A stretch of DNA of 45,118 nt from an uncultured Spirochaetales bacterium (GTDB lineage: Bacteria > Spirochaetota > Spirochaetia > Sphaerochaetales > Sphaerochaetaceae). Positions 1 through 8,156 of the stretch are shown here, one piece after another. Under the pieces are notes generated by a model. The model was not told the DNA's origin, did not search any database, and saw only the letters and a list, made by a program, of their open reading frames with translations. The first letter of the stretch is position 1. Each line of letters begins with the position of its first letter. Location of the stretch: NCBI GenBank assembly GCA_949289305.1, contig CASENB010000015.1, positions 1 to 45,118 on the forward strand. The letters are read 5' to 3'. Made by a program: the position numbers and the translations under genes.

Positions 1-2
1 AA

Positions 3-481
3 GTCTTAATCCTCTTCATCACGAGTCATTATTTAAACTTTTTAATCGAGAGTCTGTTAGACTTAATAAAGGTGAGTCTTAATCCTCTTCATCACGAGTC
101 ATTATTTAAACAAGTTTGTGAAAGGGACTGGTGCTACAGATGAGGAAATTGTCTTAATCCTCTTCATCACGAGTCATTATTTAAACAAATGAAGAAAATT
201 TTATCAGTTACAATTTTATTTGTGTCTTAATCCTCTTCATCACGAGTCATTATTTAAACGTATAATTATGGCAAACAGAATGTTTAAGTCAAATGAAAGT
301 CTTAATCCTCTTCATCACGAGTCATTATTTAAACTGATTTTATTGGTGGTTGTTTCAGTAAATCTTTTTGCGTCTTAATCCTCTTCATCACGAGTCATTA
401 TTTAAACATGACAGTTGAGAAAGATGGAGTATCAATGATACTGATGTCTTAATCCTCTTCATCACGAGTCATTATTTAAAC
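3..481 (-). CRISPR. CRISPR array, 7 identical 36-nt repeats, 6 complete spacers
   Basis: Identical 36-nt repeats lie at 3-38, 76-111, 151-186, 224-259, 299-334, 372-407 and 446-481, with spacers of 37, 39, 37, 39, 37 and 38 nt. The array runs off the left edge, so its true length is unknown. On the minus strand the repeat starts with GTTTAAAT and ends with GGATTAAGAC, which resembles the common GGATTGAAAC end. That would give a crRNA 5' handle of AUUAAGAC. Together with the AT-rich leader and promoter on the cas2 side, this supports minus-strand transcription, but the direction is an inference. No repeat is degenerate. The array belongs with the type III-A cas genes to its right. Confidence 0.98.
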
Positions 482-678
482 TATCCTCTTTTATACCATT
501 ATATCATAAGAAATTAAAGTAGCATTTATGCAGACCTATTAATTTTCAAGCTAGAAAGTTATGATTAAATTTGATCTATGATTGATTTAACAAAATAATT
601 CTTTACATTGTCAAATTATATCAAAAACGCCAACCTAACGCTAAAAATGTCAAAAATCGAGGGCTGAATACGTCGGCG
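482..678 (-). promoter_or_regulatory. CRISPR leader with extended -10 promoter
   Basis: This AT-rich non-coding stretch separates cas2 from the first repeat. On the minus strand it holds an extended -10 box (TGATATAAT, 498-506), which would start transcription about 10 nt before the first repeat. The -35 at 521-526 (AATGCT) is weak. Two TTGACA hexamers occur further up, at 609-614 and 649-654. Position and composition are those of a CRISPR leader. The GTGAAC/TAGATA element found before the cas genes is absent here, so crRNA transcription appears to use the housekeeping sigma factor. Confidence 0.7.
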
Positions 679-969
679 TTATAGTATTACAGTACTCTCT
701 TGCAGCATCGAAAACGCTATAATCTTATCATAAGATAGAATCCTATCGATATCATTTTTACAAAGAGGAATAAGCATCAGCTTATCTCCTTCTTCTAAAA
801 GTGCTTTCGATTCATTATAAAGTTTTTCAGGCATGTCTTCTTTGAGATTTCCTAAGAAGACGGACTTTTGAACTCTTACCATGCAAGAAGAAAGTTTTTT
901 AGCAATCTTATTTAGTCTTCTTCTGCTTTGAATATCATAAAAAGCCAACCAGAAATGATCTCTTTCCAT
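679..969 (-). CDS. cas2: CRISPR-associated endonuclease Cas2
   Basis: The product is 96 residues, normal for Cas2. It begins with the family pattern FWLAFYDIQ followed by RRLNKIAK, and has RVQKSVF about a third of the way in. The aspartate of YDI is the conserved metal-site residue. Cas2 dimers bridge two Cas1 dimers in the spacer-integration complex. The gene starts 6 nt after cas1 on the same strand and is the last cas gene before the array leader. With cas1 it forms a two-gene unit behind its own GTGAAC/TAGATA promoter. Confidence 0.95.
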   Translation of the reverse strand: MERDHFWLAFYDIQSRRRLNKIAKKLSSCMVRVQKSVFLGNLKEDMPEKLYNESKALLEEGDKLMLIPLCKNDIDRILSYDKIIAFSMLQESTVIL

Positions 970-975
970 AAAGAC

Positions 976-1953
976 CTACCTAAAGTACATCGGAGTATAA
1001 CGCTCCGCATCACCTTTTAACACTTTCTTATACAAAACAACTTGCTCTTCTATTATTTTCCAGTATGGAAGATTTCGTTCTAGTCTTGGATAGAAGACTT
1101 CGCTAGTAAGCTTTTCTTCAAACTTCTTAACAATCTTCTTAATCGCCTCTTTTTCAATGAGAACAGAACTTTCATCTGATTTGAAATCCTCATTCGATAG
1201 CTCTTTTCGATTAAATAGGCCACATGCGATAGCATCTCCTAATGCTACTCGAAACTCTTCCATAAGATCACACACTAAAGATTTTCTTCCATATGAGAGT
1301 TCATGCAGTACACCGACAGATGCGTTCAAGCCCGCTTTCTCAATAAAATGTTCTACTCTTGAGAAACTGAGCGTATATAAGAAGCTCAGAACAGAATTGA
1401 AAGGATCTTTGGGTGGATGACTGTTTCTTCCTTTGAATTCGCACCAAGAAGGTAAAATAGCGCCAAGCTCTTGAAAGTAAATGTGCGCAAAGCTCCCTTC
1501 ATATCCTCTTAGCTTATTTAGATCATCAGTTTCATTAGCAAGTTTGATTAGCCTTTTTAACTCAAATAATGTCTCTTTTGACGCTTGATGCCGCTGAATA
1601 AACCTATATTGGTTTTTCATCTTGCCATAGACAATGCCTTTAGCTATAGAGATTCTTTCATCAAGAGATGAAACTAAAGCAAATTGCCTTTGATGCAAAA
1701 AAACATCTTTCCCTTCCTCAAATGATAAAGCCCCCCTTTCTTTTCCGCTTCTGCTAAGAAAGTGAATGTTTATCTTATTTTCCATAAGAAGAGAAAGAGC
1801 ATTAGCCGTTACATTTAATGACCCGATAGATGTTATCCTATCTATCATATGAGGAAAGAGCGTCCTGCTACTTCCATCGATATCTGAATAGGTAAAAGAC
1901 CCATTAGAGCTAGATAGCTTGCCATTGTAAGATACTAAATATACATTGCTCAT
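976..1953 (-). CDS. cas1: CRISPR-associated endonuclease Cas1
   Basis: The product is 325 residues and carries the Cas1 integrase signature: E152 (YEGSFAH), H217 (VGVLHE) and D229 (LVCDLMEEFR), the expected metal-binding set. It catalyses spacer integration together with Cas2. No reverse transcriptase domain is fused, so RNA-derived spacer uptake is not indicated. The start is set by GGAGG 8 nt upstream of ATG. The 51-nt gap to csm5 is almost wholly taken up by a GTGAAC-N16-TAGATA element. Adaptation may therefore be transcribed separately from interference, although both would use the same promoter class. Confidence 0.97.
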   Translation of the reverse strand: MSNVYLVSYNGKLSSSNGSFTYSDIDGSSRTLFPHMIDRITSIGSLNVTANALSLLMENKINIHFLSRSGKERGALSFEEGKDVFLHQRQFALVSSLDERISIAKGIVYGKMKNQYRFIQRHQASKETLFELKRLIKLANETDDLNKLRGYEGSFAHIYFQELGAILPSWCEFKGRNSHPPKDPFNSVLSFLYTLSFSRVEHFIEKAGLNASVGVLHELSYGRKSLVCDLMEEFRVALGDAIACGLFNRKELSNEDFKSDESSVLIEKEAIKKIVKKFEEKLTSEVFYPRLERNLPYWKIIEEQVVLYKKVLKGDAERYTPMYFR

Positions 1954-1973
1954 ACTTTAATCCTCCACATCAC

Positions 1974-2002
1974 TATCTAGTTAAAAAATGGATGAGTTCA
2001 CA
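1974..2002 (-). promoter_or_regulatory. Shared CRISPR promoter element, copy A (cas1-cas2)
   Basis: On the minus strand TGTGAAC (1996-2002) is followed by 16 nt and then TAGATA (1974-1979). The spacer has a TTTTTT tract exactly 7 nt after GAAC. The element begins 3 nt before the csm5 stop codon is left behind and ends 20 nt before the cas1 ATG, so it fills the intergenic gap. Copies B and C match its layout base for base in spacing. A GAAC-type -35 resembles ECF/alternative sigma promoters, and the sigma-like protein encoded in this locus is the obvious candidate to read it. That assignment is inference. Confidence 0.8.
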
Positions 2003-2004
2003 TT

Positions 2005-3129
2005 TCATTTAATTTCATTAAGGGTACATAAACACCAACCCATAGGAACGTATTGGCCGTCATACTCAATTAAAGTTCGAGTTACCCCCCACTTAGGATT
2101 TAATGGGTTTATGGGAACGGGGCGTTTCTTAGATCCAAGCATGATCCTAGTTTCATCACCATATGTCATGTATTCTCTTTGAGAAAATCTTCCTAATTTT
2201 ATAAGGAACTCCCCTTCTTTCCTTTCCCCATTTATTATGGATGCAAGTTTGTCATAAACATCAAAGGTGCCATAGTTGTTGGGATCATCTTTATAATTAT
2301 TAATGAAAACCTTTGCTTCTTCATTAAATACTCTTTTGGAAAAAGCATTACAAGAATTAATCAAATTCTTTGCATTCAAATAATACTTAATATCCGTTAC
2401 ATCACGGATCTTTACTATGCTTTTAAAAGTACTATCTTTCCCCAATAAACAGCCTAGAATAGTATCAACCATAGGAAGAGCCTTTTTCATTCGGCCCTTT
2501 TGTGAAGCACTAAACAAATTTAAAGAAACAAGAGAAGTTTTCACGCAATCAGGCATCGCATCTGAAATTTGAATATTGCCCATAGTCTCTTTTCGAATTG
2601 TATCTTCATCAAACTTTCGAGGATTCAAAACCTTATTTATGACTCGTACTCGATCTTTGATGGAGCTTTTTTCAATTGCTCGATCCTTAATATAATCGTT
2701 TCTATTAATTGCTTCTGACATAAACGCAGTCCTAATCGCCCCCTTCAAAGAAGAGCCAGGCAAAACGGGGAGATATTCACCATTAATATTTTCTCTAAAT
2801 ATCTCATAAACATTCTGGTTCCCGTCTATTTTTTCTTTTGCCATAGCTGTTGCTAAAGTCATATAGCGAACATCGTTCTCTTGATAGTTATCTAAGATGA
2901 ATCTACGCATGCGTTTTTGAATATCAATACCTGTATCCAAGATATTTGTAAGCTTCACCTTCTGCTTATCTGTACCTTCGGTCATTATTCGAGAAATAAT
3001 TTTATCTACATCAGCGACAACACAATAATCATCATTAAAGAAATAAGAAGCGTTATCAAGCAAATCTCCTGTAGTAACAGATACCCCAGTTAATGGCCTT
3101 ATCTCAAGCACATATCTTCGTTCATTCAT
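2005..3129 (-). CDS. csm5: Type III-A effector subunit Csm5
   Basis: This 374-residue RAMP protein has the hallmark PGSSLKGAIRTAF at residues 124-136, typical of Csm5. The first beta strand of a ferredoxin-like fold (YVLEIRPLTGVSVTTGD) lies near the N terminus. Csm5 caps the crRNA 3' end in the Csm complex and helps crRNA maturation. The gene follows csm4 after a single nucleotide and is the last gene of the effector operon. Its stop codon directly abuts the promoter element that precedes cas1. Confidence 0.92.
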   Translation of the reverse strand: MNERRYVLEIRPLTGVSVTTGDLLDNASYFFNDDYCVVADVDKIISRIMTEGTDKQKVKLTNILDTGIDIQKRMRRFILDNYQENDVRYMTLATAMAKEKIDGNQNVYEIFRENINGEYLPVLPGSSLKGAIRTAFMSEAINRNDYIKDRAIEKSSIKDRVRVINKVLNPRKFDEDTIRKETMGNIQISDAMPDCVKTSLVSLNLFSASQKGRMKKALPMVDTILGCLLGKDSTFKSIVKIRDVTDIKYYLNAKNLINSCNAFSKRVFNEEAKVFINNYKDDPNNYGTFDVYDKLASIINGERKEGEFLIKLGRFSQREYMTYGDETRIMLGSKKRPVPINPLNPKWGVTRTLIEYDGQYVPMGWCLCTLNEIK

Positions 3130-3130
3130 A

Positions 3131-3997
3131 CTAAACCTCGATTACAGGGGTGAGTCCGGAGTGGCAAATATCATAGTTTGAATTGTAATGCATGTTGTGT
3201 AAAACACCCCCTACGTATTCTATATTACCATCGTTTTTGAACGTCGATCCTTCATCATAAAAAATAATCGATTTCTTATATGGTGTTAATTCTGTAGATA
3301 GAACACCTCCAATTCTTCCCTTTCTAATAAAAGTTGTTCCCCTTAAGTTAGATAGCACATCTCCATTAGCAACAAATGGCCCTAATGCCATATATGTACC
3401 AGTATATTGATGTTTTTGCTTTATTTCTAAAATCTCATTAGAAACAGATATTGCCCCTTTTCCTGTCGTAGCATCTGCACCGTACCCGAATTCAAACGCC
3501 CAATTAAGAAGCTCAAGCACTCTCTCTTTTTCGAAAGTGGTCGAGATATATAAATCCATTTTTCGATCACAGTCTGGCCATTTTTCATCAACAGAGTAAA
3601 GCATGCCATCTAAAGCAGTACCAGATAATCTAGATATAGAAACATGTGTAACAGCCATTGATTTAAATTTAATTTCATCGATCGATTCATCTTCTTTGAT
3701 TTCTAGAAATGAAGATGCAGTTATATATTTACTCTTCTTTTCTTTTTTGTATTGAACATAGTCTTCTTTTGTTTTGAAATCTTCAGGCTCTATTGGCTCA
3801 AGCAAAGGCTTTGGAAGCATGTTATGAGGGAAGGCGCTAGAAACAACAAAAGGAGGATCAAGATTACAGAAGGCTTTTACCCCTTCATCTCCTTCGTGGT
3901 TTGCTATTCCACAGGCTACATGTCCCCAAATAGTATCGCCTTTTAAAGGAGTACAAATAGAAGAACGAAGTTCAACTGTTGCCCTGAGCAAACTCAT
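3131..3997 (-). CDS. csm4: Type III-A effector subunit Csm4
   Basis: This 288-residue RAMP protein starts in the Csm4 manner, with a first strand (LLRATVELRSSICTPL) followed by GDTIWGHVA. It has the glycine-rich FGYGADATTGKG loop near residues 170-181. Csm4 holds the crRNA 5' handle and binds Cas10. The gene sits between csm3 (3-nt gap) and csm5 (1-nt gap). Its ribosome site lies inside the end of csm3 (GGGAGAAGAG before ATG). Both order and length match III-A operons. Confidence 0.92.
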   Translation of the reverse strand: MSLLRATVELRSSICTPLKGDTIWGHVACGIANHEGDEGVKAFCNLDPPFVVSSAFPHNMLPKPLLEPIEPEDFKTKEDYVQYKKEKKSKYITASSFLEIKEDESIDEIKFKSMAVTHVSISRLSGTALDGMLYSVDEKWPDCDRKMDLYISTTFEKERVLELLNWAFEFGYGADATTGKGAISVSNEILEIKQKHQYTGTYMALGPFVANGDVLSNLRGTTFIRKGRIGGVLSTELTPYKKSIIFYDEGSTFKNDGNIEYVGGVLHNMHYNSNYDICHSGLTPVIEV

Positions 3998-4000
3998 TTC

Positions 4001-4684
4001 TCACTCTTCTCCCTTCTTAAAAACTTCAGTCTCTACGCCGTCAATTTTCATTTCTACGAATTCTATTTTGCCATTACCGCGGCTTCCGCCTCCTCCAAGA
4101 TAATCATTCATTAACAGCTTCATAGATTCATACACAACTTTTTCCAATAATTGTTCGTCTCGTTCTTTATCAAAAACCCTATAAATAAACTCAAATTTGA
4201 ATGTAACACCAGGAACAATCCTTTCAAGCGTTCGAGGATGTTCTGCTTTAGATGTAATTCTATTTATCGTATTCTCGTTCTTTTCTTCAACTATATGTTC
4301 CCCGTCATAATATTGTCTACGACTTTCATCACTTAAAAAAGCATCACGAACAATAAGTCTCGTAGGTCCTCTTTTAGATCCATTATTAGTATTTGAAGAG
4401 CCAAAAACAGTACAAACTTCGCAATCCTCTTTATCACAATTAAGGCATGCCCCAGATCCTTGGTAGTGTCCTGTTTTCAATTCATAAAGTGCTCTCATTT
4501 TTCCTTTTATTGAAGAGCCAGGAATATAAGGTTCACCGTTAATAGGATTTCTAATTATGAGATTGTCAACACCTCCAATCTCGCTAATTTTATTATCAGC
4601 CCCGATAAAAAGCCCTGTTATAACTTTAATCTTACCCGTTATTACTACTGTTTTTTCCAGTTTTATGTTTTTAGTCTCAGCCAT
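4001..4684 (-). CDS. csm3: Type III-A backbone RNase Csm3
   Basis: This 227-residue RAMP forms the backbone of the Csm complex and cuts target RNA every 6 nt. The catalytic aspartate is present as D40 in IGGVDN, aligned with D33 of the Streptococcus thermophilus protein. PGSSIKGKMRALY follows at 55-67. A Cys4 cluster (C80, C83, C88, C91) probably binds zinc, and a DYLGGGGSRGNGK loop lies near the C terminus. Target-RNA slicing, which normally ends the cyclic-oligoadenylate signal, should be intact. The gene overlaps csm2 by 8 nt. Confidence 0.95.
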   Translation of the reverse strand: MAETKNIKLEKTVVITGKIKVITGLFIGADNKISEIGGVDNLIIRNPINGEPYIPGSSIKGKMRALYELKTGHYQGSGACLNCDKEDCEVCTVFGSSNTNNGSKRGPTRLIVRDAFLSDESRRQYYDGEHIVEEKNENTINRITSKAEHPRTLERIVPGVTFKFEFIYRVFDKERDEQLLEKVVYESMKLLMNDYLGGGGSRGNGKIEFVEMKIDGVETEVFKKGEE

Positions 4685-5120
4685 TATTTTTTCCCTCCCT
4701 TGAAGTCACTTCTTTATGAAAACCTACAACAGCCTCAAACAATGTTACGAATACATAAAATGAATAAAAATCTTTAACTTGTTCTAAGCCTCTTGTGATA
4801 AACGTCTTAAAATTTTTTAGTCCATTATTGTTTGGCTCTCGTCCACATGCATAAGCAATTTTAGATTTCAAAAGCATTATAGAAGCTATATGCTTATCAA
4901 AATCTTTTTTTACATCTGGCTTTCGAGAAATTGTTTTAACTTCATTATAAAACTTTCTCATCTGTGAAGAGCTAACTGAACTCAAATTCCGAGCTACATA
5001 TTGAGCTAACCCATCATAAAGATCTTTAGGAACAATCCCATTTTTGTCTACAAGTTCAAATTTCTCCAGAGAATATCCTTTATTATTTAGAAATGCTCCG
5101 TTTTCATTTAATTGGTTCAT
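4677..5120 (-). CDS. csm2: Type III-A small subunit Csm2
   Basis: This 147-residue, helix-rich, lysine-rich protein has the Csm2 pattern of LAQYVARNLSSVSSSQMRKF followed by a second helical pair ending in FYSFYVFVTLFEAVVGFHK. Csm2 lines the target RNA in the complex and has no catalytic role. I chose the start at 5120 because GAGGAGGTGAAG lies directly before that ATG; an in-frame ATG 30 nt earlier has no such site. The start lies inside the last codons of cas10, a 17-nt overlap, so translation is probably coupled. Confidence 0.9.
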   Translation of the reverse strand: MNQLNENGAFLNNKGYSLEKFELVDKNGIVPKDLYDGLAQYVARNLSSVSSSQMRKFYNEVKTISRKPDVKKDFDKHIASIMLLKSKIAYACGREPNNNGLKNFKTFITRGLEQVKDFYSFYVFVTLFEAVVGFHKEVTSREGKNNG

Positions 5121-7260
5121 CTTCACCTCCTCTATTCTTATATAGTGCAATAGTTGCGGCTATTCTTGCATTTTTCATTTCCTCTTGTTTTCTGTAGCCG
5201 TCTAATATTCCACAACAATTATCATCATTTATCTCACTTCTTTGAAGCGAATAAGTATAGTGACTAAGCCATAAAGCCTTTCGTACATCATTTATCTTTA
5301 GATCTCCATCGCTTAAATCATTAGCATTATCAGAGTATTGAAGTATTCGATATAGAAGGCCGTTTCTTGAAAGTTCCTTCATCTTGCCAAGTACAGCTGC
5401 ATTATTTAATTGAGTTTTATATTCAGGCCAAGATACAGTTCTTGAAAAAATCGTAATTTTATTCTTTTCTAGATCTTTATTCTTTGAACTTTCAAGAGTA
5501 TCTTCAGCTTCATCTACAACGCCTAATATTGGCTCGTGATCGGAGAAGAGAACAATGCCTGCCGAAACAGTTAGCGACTTATTTCCATCAGTGAATGCTA
5601 CGAACTTATCGTGAAAAGAATCTGCAAAACTAACGATATCGTTCCAAGGACCAATAAGACAAACATCATCCCCACCTGAGAATACGACATAGATTTCTGA
5701 AAATTTATCTTTAATCAAAGAGACTAAAGTCTCTGAGAAAAAGAAATGGAATAGAGAGCTAAGAGCGGCGTATCTTGAAAGCGACCATCGCTCTTTCAAG
5801 GAAGAAGAAAATACAAGACCTAAATAATCTACATCAGCTTTAAACATCGCAAGTTTCTTAACACCTTCTGCCTCATTTGCTAAATCATTGAAAGTTTTTA
5901 CATCATTCTCTTCGGTTGGAACGTAGTAAGGCATTGTTATTCGAGCCATTCCTTCTACATATGAAGACTTTGAGTAAGTGACAAATCCATCTATTGGAGT
6001 TTTACTAAGTCTTACAGTCTCTTTTAAACTTCCAATCTTTTCATAGTTAAGGCAAAGATAGCACTCAGTGTTCAGTTTTCTTCCAAGTTCAATAAGGTAG
6101 TCGCACTCTTTGCAGTATCCGTCTTCAGTAGTTGAAGCATTGCTTAAACAAGCGATGCAGACATTGCCTTCTTTTGAAAGTTGCTTGTATTGCTCTTCAA
6201 GAACTTGAGAACCTTTCTTCTCTATTCCCTTTTGAAGTTTTTTTTGCTTTGCTTCAGCTGAGTCTAAGCGCATGCTTTTCTGTATCTCATCAGAATTAGA
6301 AGAATCTAAGTCATCGACAGAGCATTTAACACCCGATGAAACGACGTAAGCTATCTCGCCCGAATACGCATCAATACAAAGAGAGTCCAAGTCATACCTA
6401 ACTTCATCAAGGACTTGATCAAGGTTTGCGACATTAGGAAGAATTAAAAGAAACTTTCCACCTGAAAACGTTACGATATTCGCATTTGTAAGCCCTATCT
6501 TCCTTGCGATATGGCCTGCAATTAGCAACGACTGAATCCAGATCTGAAAGCTTCGAGCTCTAATAATTTTAGCGCTGTTCTTGTAAGTATTAACACCGAA
6601 GATATACTTTTGAATTCCTGTTGCATCTCCTGTTACTAGAGCAAAGATCTTCTCTTTCTCTACCGCATCTCGATCAAAATCATGTTCTTTAGCATAAACG
6701 AACAGGGCAGATGAGATAGCAACTTTCATCTTAGCCCTTTGATATAAACTTACCCCGCTAGAAAGGGACGGAAGAGAAGAACAATAATACTCTAAAAGAG
6801 AATCGAAAGCTGCAAAGAAATTTTTGTAATCCTTACTATCTTTCAAAGTAGGAATTACTTCTTTAAGTTTTGAGATAATACTCTGAGGAGTTTCCTTATC
6901 CTTATTATCCTCACTAAGCGATATGCAGGACTCGCTTTCTCTAAAAGAGTAAGGAAGTCCTTTAGCATTCCCCTTTTCTTTAAATAAAGATGCCGATGTT
7001 ACGATGGATTCAAGTCTCTCAGGATAAGAGGTATTTCCTTCCCCATCGTTTCCTGCAGCAACTTTCTCTGATAAATCCAATATCCAAGAATATTCATGCT
7101 CCCTTTTAAGCAATGTCATTATCCTACTGCTTTCTAAGCCTTTTGGAAGGACTTTGAATATTTCTACAGAAATTGATGGCAAGCTAAATGTTTTTAAATA
7201 CTTTTCGATATCATCAAGATATGAAGCTACCTCCAATTCCTCGATTTTGAGCTCTGTCAT
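5104..7260 (-). CDS. cas10: Type III-A Cas10/Csm1, cyclase intact, HD motif absent
   Basis: This large subunit has 718 residues. It has a first Palm (GDATGIQKYIF, 211-221), a zinc ribbon (C368, C371, C383, C386) and a second Palm with an intact GGDD at 529-532. The GGDD motif makes cyclic oligoadenylate when target RNA is bound. The N terminus is short, and I find no HD dipeptide of the usual LLHDIGK kind where the DNase domain should be. The complex therefore probably signals without cutting DNA. The start at 7260 follows AAAGGAGGAAAG and shares ATGA with the cas6 stop. Its product should feed the two CARF proteins encoded upstream. Confidence 0.95.
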   Translation of the reverse strand: MTELKIEELEVASYLDDIEKYLKTFSLPSISVEIFKVLPKGLESSRIMTLLKREHEYSWILDLSEKVAAGNDGEGNTSYPERLESIVTSASLFKEKGNAKGLPYSFRESESCISLSEDNKDKETPQSIISKLKEVIPTLKDSKDYKNFFAAFDSLLEYYCSSLPSLSSGVSLYQRAKMKVAISSALFVYAKEHDFDRDAVEKEKIFALVTGDATGIQKYIFGVNTYKNSAKIIRARSFQIWIQSLLIAGHIARKIGLTNANIVTFSGGKFLLILPNVANLDQVLDEVRYDLDSLCIDAYSGEIAYVVSSGVKCSVDDLDSSNSDEIQKSMRLDSAEAKQKKLQKGIEKKGSQVLEEQYKQLSKEGNVCIACLSNASTTEDGYCKECDYLIELGRKLNTECYLCLNYEKIGSLKETVRLSKTPIDGFVTYSKSSYVEGMARITMPYYVPTEENDVKTFNDLANEAEGVKKLAMFKADVDYLGLVFSSSLKERWSLSRYAALSSLFHFFFSETLVSLIKDKFSEIYVVFSGGDDVCLIGPWNDIVSFADSFHDKFVAFTDGNKSLTVSAGIVLFSDHEPILGVVDEAEDTLESSKNKDLEKNKITIFSRTVSWPEYKTQLNNAAVLGKMKELSRNGLLYRILQYSDNANDLSDGDLKINDVRKALWLSHYTYSLQRSEINDDNCCGILDGYRKQEEMKNARIAATIALYKNRGGEDEPIK

Positions 7261-8156
7261 CTTTCCTCCTTTTTCCATAATTCAATACATCCGAGCCCGA
7301 AAACTACGCTCTTTCCAGCTGAAAATCTCTCAGCAAAATCTAAAATCATCATGTCTTGAGGGGAAAATTTGCCTTCCAATACCATATCCCCCATAACTCC
7401 ACCAAGCTGTATCAGATCTTTCTGCCTTGAAGAGTAATGCCCGTAATCAACCCATCTAAGATCTTTTTTTGCAATCTCAATGTCTTTGTTGAAATAATAT
7501 TCTCTACCCTCATCACATTCGCCATACGTAGAAAGGATAGCACGCATTCTCCTCTTTAGGCATGAAAAAAGATCAATATTTGTAAAATCTAATCCGTAAT
7601 GACCTTTGAATTTAAATCTGAGCGGAGTTATCGTACTAATCCTTACCTGTCCTTTAAATCCTTGATAATCTTCTATATTCTCGCTCCAGTTTTCTATTGC
7701 ATTTTTTAGGCTTATGTTAGCTACCGTTTCAGATTGACCGACTTCAACTACTTCAAAGCTATAGGGTATCCTCTTTTTTAATATTCCTGCCTCTCCTGCC
7801 TTAGCAAAGGCAACATATAAATATGGATAAATAGATGAAATATCTTCTCCGTATAAAATGACTTTGAAATAAAATTCGCTTATTGCTCTTTTTAGATCTT
7901 GATTATCTACAGCATGAAGAGAAAAAGGATGAACTTTCATTCCCGCATCTTCATTCTTTGCCATTACACCTTCAAATACTTTGTAATAAAGACACGATAG
8001 CTGATCAGAGCACTCATTGCATTTTACCCCTCGATAAGGACAAGACTCCCTTCTAAGAGAATTGCCTAATATGCTTCGCACTAAGAAAAGAGGATTAATG
8101 CTGAATTTAATAGGCTCAGAAAATGTCATCTTACAAGTGAATGAGAGGTATTTCAT
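7257..8156 (-). CDS. cas6: CRISPR pre-crRNA processing endoribonuclease Cas6
   Basis: The product is 299 residues, of the Cas6 group often seen with type III systems. The N-terminal part has CPYRGVKCNECSDQLSCLYY, a cysteine-rich signature of that group. The C-terminal part ends with the glycine-rich loop SAGKSVVFGLGCIEL, which in Cas6 proteins contacts RNA. Cas6 cuts the array transcript within repeats to release crRNAs. The gene overlaps the CARF-HEPN gene by 26 nt and cas10 by 4 nt. AAGGGA lies about 7 nt before the chosen ATG. Confidence 0.88.
   Translation of the reverse strand: MKYLSFTCKMTFSEPIKFSINPLFLVRSILGNSLRRESCPYRGVKCNECSDQLSCLYYKVFEGVMAKNEDAGMKVHPFSLHAVDNQDLKRAISEFYFKVILYGEDISSIYPYLYVAFAKAGEAGILKKRIPYSFEVVEVGQSETVANISLKNAIENWSENIEDYQGFKGQVRISTITPLRFKFKGHYGLDFTNIDLFSCLKRRMRAILSTYGECDEGREYYFNKDIEIAKKDLRWVDYGHYSSRQKDLIQLGGVMGDMVLEGKFSPQDMMILDFAERFSAGKSVVFGLGCIELWKKEER

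Noticed and set aside
1..481. Array transcribed on the plus strand, with a handle of ATTTAAAC
   Set aside because: Possible, since many type III repeats end in AAAC. The leader-like AT-rich region with an extended -10 lies on the cas2 side, and GGATTAAGAC on the minus strand is closer to the usual repeat end. I kept minus as the better inference.
1157..1420. Plus-strand open frame opposite cas1
   Set aside because: It is a shadow of cas1 with no start signal or family similarity.
976..1953. Cas1 fused to reverse transcriptase, suggested by the gene-start-like spacers
   Set aside because: The protein is 325 residues and fully accounted for by Cas1; no reverse transcriptase gene is seen nearby.
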